Made by a program: the position numbers and the translations under genes | NCBI GenBank assembly: GCA_013396655.1 | Contig: WBMV01004765.1 | Coordinates: 779,671 to 843,670 of the forward strand | Length of the DNA stretch: 64,000 nt | Direction of reading: 5' to 3' | Source: Campylorhamphus procurvoides | Lineage: Eukaryota > Chordata > Aves > Passeriformes > Dendrocolaptidae | Shown: one piece after another, positions 59,336 to 64,000 of the stretch | Position numbering within the stretch: the first letter of the stretch is position 1 | Layout: each line of letters begins with the position of its first letter | Notes under the pieces: generated by a model | Databases searched by the model: none | Told to the model about the DNA's origin: nothing | The model's input: the letters and a program-made list of their open reading frames with translations, nothing else

Positions 59336-62300
59336 TGCCTTCACCTTCCACTTCCCATCCCCTCCCCTCTCCTCCCCTCTTCTCTCCATTACTGCCAAAA
59401 TAAAGTAACTGGCTGGCTTTTGGAAGACTTGAAGTTTTTCTGGCATCTGGTTAGATAAGGTTTCCTTCTCTATTGCGCTTCCCATCTCTCTTCTATGATG
59501 TAGCAAAGGAGCCCAGCAATCTGCCTTCCCTGCCAGATACCATCATGCAGTTGGAAATACCATTGTTTTCTTTAGGCAGATGGTTAGATCCTTTGATCCC
59601 TTCACTAAACTCATTAGAAAACCTGGCCTCAGATCAAAACTTAAAAAGAAGAAAAACTCAGAGGGAAAAATAAACACCATGGTGATGAGGGTAGTATGTA
59701 AGATGCTGGATAGAACAGAATAGAAGCACTTTTTTCCTCTCTGCCTTTGTAACAGGGTGTTTTACTCTCTGAGGTCTGCAACTTTTTCTAACACTGGTCT
59801 TTCTACATACGCACACACAGGCATATAAATGTGCATGTGAACATTTGTGTGTGTTTATGTGTGTAGAAGTAATCAAAGGCATCTCCACATGCTTCAGTCC
59901 GTGTGTGGACTAAAAGAACCTGGTATAGGATTTGCTGCCCTGGACCTTGTACTCCTCTAGTACACTTTGTTGTATGTTGATAAGGGCTTTGCTGTATTTC
60001 TCATTTTGCAATAAAAGGTATTTTCAGTAATTTGGGCCATAAGAAGTAGAATGAATGGCAGTAAAGTGACAGCTGACATGGTCTCTGTGCTTATCAACCT
60101 GAGTTCAACCCCTCTACACCTGGCAATGCAAATTGGGCACAAAGAGAATGCCCAGCCATGAGTTATCAGCATAACTCAGTGCCCCTTCCTTGAGGGGAGA
60201 CACATTAATCTTGTGAAGGGAAAAGGTCCCAGGTGTGTATTTGAGAGAGGACGACAGAAAAAGGAGGAAGTCCAGCAGCGCAGTTCTGCTCTTCGCTTTG
60301 TCTGTTGGAACCAACACACAAGGATCCCCTAAAAATGGGGCCACTGTGAGGGGACAGTAATGAACAACAGCATAAAGGGACACATACAGGTCAAAGCGGG
60401 AGGTGTTGCAACACAGCCTACTTTGAACAGAGCCTATTGACATGAAGTGAAGTGTATTGGAGTGACTTTTGGACTTGAGCTGTGTGAGAGTAGTCTGCTG
60501 GAATAGGGGAGTAATATGGAGGAATATCCTCAAATCCTCTAAGATCCTCAGACAAATCCATCCCTTCCGGAGGCAGTCACTGGCTACCTGTACAGTACTC
60601 CATCTCCCAGACTGAATTAAGAGGTGCTAGACATCCCCAGATCCCATCAGTGGGGGCACAGACATGCTATTCTTCCAAAATACCAACCTAGTGTGTTTTT
60701 CTCCTTAGCACAGGGCTGGAGTCAAATACTGTGACTGGACTTTTTTTTTTTAGTTATTTTTTAATGGATTGTATAATTTTGTGACTGTCAAGATGAACAA
60801 ATAATTTGCAATGAATAATTTATCCAACAGATTTTGATTCTTTTGCAGCTTACTGAATATCCATGAGCAGACCTCGATTTCAGCTGGCTTATTTATTGTT
60901 TGAATTTATTTGACATGTTCCCTTATTTTTTTTTTTTTCAAAAACACTATCAACTGATCAGAGACAGCTCCTGAAAAAGTTTGATAGTCTGCAGCTGAAA
61001 GTAGTTGTAGCAGCCATGAATCAGGGAGTGGACAGTCCAATGTGAAGAAATTTCACTTAAGAAATTTGGAATTAATTCTCAGACCTTTACAGACTTCCAA
61101 TGTGACCTTGATAAAGGAAGTTGGGAACAACATTGCCACTAAAAAGCTGTCCCTAAGTGACTAATCCAAGGTCTAAGATAGGGAGGAACACAAGGATGAC
61201 AAAGCTGGCACAGCATTTCTGCCTCTCCTGGTGTTCTCTTTAACTGTGGACAAGAGTATATGCCTAAGACAAAACATAAAATCAGGGCAAGCAAGCAGTG
61301 ATTCTTCCCTAGCACAATTTGTGGTTCAAAAGACTGCTGAGCCAAAGGTGGTATCTTTCAGTTTGGTAGCCCTTGATGTATTTTTGCTTAACATTCAGGC
61401 CATAAACATGAGGTTGATGGGGACATTGATCACTGGTGTAAACTGTGTCTTATTCTGTCAGACTACCTGGGCTACCTTGATCCAGTCAACTAAGATGAGA
61501 TTTACTTACTTTACCTAATGTTATCTATTTAAAAGAAAGATCTCAGTATGAGCTACCTTTCTAGCTAAAGATGGGGATGGATTCGAGTGTTGTGGTTAGG
61601 TGACCATTACAAACCCATGAGACTGGTGACTGCCTGGGAGCATCAGGGTGCAGGCAGAGCTCAAGCCTTACAACAGGGAGGGTGCTTCCCTCCCCTAGAG
61701 ATTTTAATTATCTTCATGTCAGGGGTACATAACAAGTAAGTGGAACAAACAAACTAGGCAAGATAACAAACTGAACAATATTGGAAGGGAACTGAATCCA
61801 GGATTGCATCTGGATTTGCCCATGAGAGGCAGCAGCGTTTTGAAGGCACTGAAGCAAAAGGTAGATTTTAATTCAGGTTCTTTCCATACACAGACTCTCT
61901 GCTGAGATGAAGGAGGTATTTTAATCCCCTGGGAGCAGAGCTATCAAATTGGCTGGATGGCTCCCTCTGTCACAAACAGCATATTTTATGCAGCATACCC
62001 ACACTCTGATGGGTTGTGGTAAATCAGCTTTTTCTTCTCTGATGCTGTGTGAGGTTTTGTGTGGTTGGGTGGAGAGAAAGAGGGAGGAATGGCCCGGCTG
62101 GACAGAGATGTAAAATGCTTTCTTGTCCAGAAGACAGGAATAACTGTTTGTGAACAGGTGGGATTGAATAACACTTGATGTAAGATGTCTACACTGGCTG
62201 TTCAGGGTAGCCCTGAGAGCTCAAGACCAGCAAATCACCCTCTGTGCAGATAATGAGCCTTCAAGAATGGCCCAAGGTGTGTCAAGTATACTCCAACCAT

Positions 62301-63721
62301 ACTGAACAAGACCTCACATGCCCAGGGATACCTGGAGGGCTAGAGCGTTACCAGGCTGGCCCAAACAAACTCTCCACAGGCAGGCAGTCTGCAGGAGGTG
62401 GAGCGTGCCATGTTTCCTGCGGCTCCAGATGGTGCCCTTTCAGAGTAATGTAGATGTAGCCACCGAGGTCCTGCCGAGAGACAGCCCTCTCCTGCTGGGC
62501 AGCTGTACCTGAGATCGGCAGTGCTTTCCCAAGAGCTTGTGCACTGGCCAGTCTGTCCTTCCTCCACTTGAGAGGACTTGTGGACTGGTTACCAGCCCTC
62601 TCCCTGGGAGCAGGATCAGGTCAGCACACGGTGCTTCCGGGAAAGGAATTGGCCCTGCAGGCACCTAAACATGATGTCCTCTCATTCAGGGGTCTGTTTT
62701 CACAAGGACACTTCTCCCTTCTGCAGAAGGAGGGGAGAAATGGCAGATTTTATTTCTGTCTTGGGGCAGAAGGCTTAGGGGGGTTGTTGAGGCATAAATG
62801 CTGTGGTGGAAATACTGGCCATTGCTCTCACTGTCCCTTCTGCACTGACAATAAGGGGCACTACCTGCAATAAAGTCACAGCTGGAGTTCTCCAGCCTGA
62901 GGTGGTTTTCAGACTTACTTCAGGCTCAGCTGAGATCAGAGGTGCCAACCTCACTGTGTTTTCTTCTCTTTATCCCCATCTTTCTGGACCCCCATTTAAG
63001 GTCTCAAATGGCTAGAGTAGCTCAAGTAACTCAAGTTTTCAGCGCTTCCCTCTATACTCTACTCCTCCCTGAACCATATAAGGTCTCCCTTCTTTTTACA
63101 TTTTTCTATCTATAAGGAGTACAGCTACGCTCAGTGACCCAACTATCCCTCCAGCACCAGAAGGCACTTTTCTTCCAGGCTGGTGTATTTGTTTTGGAGG
63201 TTGTCTTCGTTCAGGTGAAAGCATTTGTGGCCTGAATCTATCAGCTACTCAGTGTTGCTCAAATTACTTTCAAAAAGTAATTTGTTGCTGATTCCCACAT
63301 CCAAAAACTTATTGTCAATCTCATGTTCTTGGTGACTGTCTCAGTAAAAGATAGTCACGTATCCAAAATTAGAACCCGGCTGTTGCAAACTCTGGGGAAA
63401 TAAACCTGAGGTGCAAATGAAAGAGAGGTGTTTAGAGACAAATATAGTCTGTTTCCAGTGCTCTCTTTGATGACTTGCTAGAAAGGAGTCTCCAAACTTT
63501 CTGGCCCTTCAGCAGCACTTTTATGCAAGTTTTTCATTGCAAGTGACATCCTATGGTTTTTTCCACACTGCTCTTAGATATAAAGACATGGTCACTGGCC
63601 CAGGAACAATGTCCAGGAGCCAGCAGACATAAGGGGATCAGATACAAGGATGACCATAACAGGGCTTGAGGGAATTTTCTGCCAATCCGGTTGGGGCAAG
63701 GTTTATCTTCCTTAATGTCCT
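59336..63721. other. Non-coding DNA, no gene recognised
   Basis: CT-rich until about 59390, then ordinary. Poly-T runs at 60741-60750 and 60927-60939. A GC-richer patch at 62300-62680 has scattered CpGs but is not dense enough for a CpG island. Frames of 139 codons or fewer, no recognised domain. Confidence 0.6.
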
Positions 63722-63763
63722 AAAAGCCAGATGACTAATTGGGGTTAGTCATGACTGGCTTTT
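63722..63763. other. Strong 17-bp-stem hairpin
   Basis: AAAAGCCAG + ATGACTAA (63722-63738), loop TTGGGG (63739-63744), then TTAGTCAT, a 2-base GA bulge, and CTGGCTTTT (63745-63763). All 17 base pairs are Watson-Crick; the only defect is the GA bulge. It is shorter than a usual pre-miRNA stem, and pairing does not extend outward. It could be a small inverted-repeat element, a structured RNA or a cruciform-prone site. Confidence 0.5.
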
Positions 63764-64000
63764 CTTGTAGAAAATGCAGAAGAACAGGTATCTCCAGAGG
63801 TCATTTCATTGGAGCCAAAGATAAGTGTGTAAGGAAACCAGATTAATTGCCCTCAGGATGTGTTTATATATCCAAAATAACAACAAAGGAACCTTAGGAT
63901 GGCCAGCTTAGACATCCAACTTTTAAACATCCTCAGTTGGAGAAGATTGATAACAACACACTGTATTGGAAAATCTAGTTCTCCAGACCAAAGCAGTCCT
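63764..64000. other. Non-coding DNA to the window end
   Basis: No feature recognised. Confidence 0.5.

Noticed and set aside
62300..62680. Possible CpG island
   Set aside because: CpGs are scattered, and the density is well below that of an island promoter.
1..64000. Multi-gene defence, biosynthetic or mobile system, or CRISPR array
   Set aside because: No coding clusters, no spaced direct-repeat arrays and no prokaryotic signals. The window is vertebrate non-coding DNA.

Overview
This is non-coding vertebrate nuclear DNA, almost certainly from a bird. Evidence for a bird: several CR1 LINE 3' ends of avian type, with the ATTCTATGA-like terminal octamers at 6813-6840, 12166-12200 and 40470-40490; one endogenous-retrovirus LTR of a type familiar from bird genomes (about 47111-47683); several older, more decayed CR1/SINE-like relics of the kind shared by sauropsids; AT-leaning base composition; and general CpG depletion. 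I found no credible protein-coding gene, exon chain, tRNA, rRNA, CpG island or CRISPR. The longest open frames (196, 212 and 158 codons, plus long frames through a stop-free pyrimidine repeat) lack recognisable domains and look like chance or low-complexity frames. The window is therefore best read as a gene desert or the inside of a large intron, in scaffold-level assembly sequence.

Layout. 1-3225: plain non-coding DNA with short GA and TATT runs. 3226-3650: decayed, internally deleted CR1 reverse-transcriptase fragment (minus), followed by an ancient repeat tail (3820-3905). 3906-12165: mostly unique DNA with a CR1 3' end (6628-6840, plus), half of a palindromic MITE-like repeat (6405-6425), a wide inverted repeat (9465-9550) and a possible MIR/CORE-SINE-like relic (11730-11905). 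12166-28780: CR1 3' ends in minus orientation (12166-12335 and 21645-21705), an RFX-like X-box (13381-13394), A-rich tracts and a short TTAGGG array. 28781-35412: a candidate conserved enhancer block, a truncated LTR edge (31345-31400) and two further copies of the palindromic repeat (31843-31905 and 35360-35408). 37240-42420: an ancient CR1 copy, then a younger CR1 (39895-40490). Most of that CR1 and its flank is duplicated perfectly as 595 bp on the two sides of a single N at 40616, which is the signature of unmerged overlapping contigs. 42421-57300: LTR, decayed CR1s and several enhancer-like blocks, the most structured at 57190-57285. 58442-59335: a (TTTTC)n array, a 481-N gap and a CT-rich minisatellite. 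59336-64000: unique DNA ending with a strong 17-bp-stem hairpin at 63722-63763.

No genes work together here. The biological content is layered transposon history plus possible cis-regulatory elements. I do not see a new multi-gene system. The items most worth checking are the false duplication, the three dispersed copies of a palindromic repeat, the 63722-63763 hairpin and the TCF/OTX-like motif cluster near 57.2 kb. Family names come from remembered consensus patterns and were not checked against a database.
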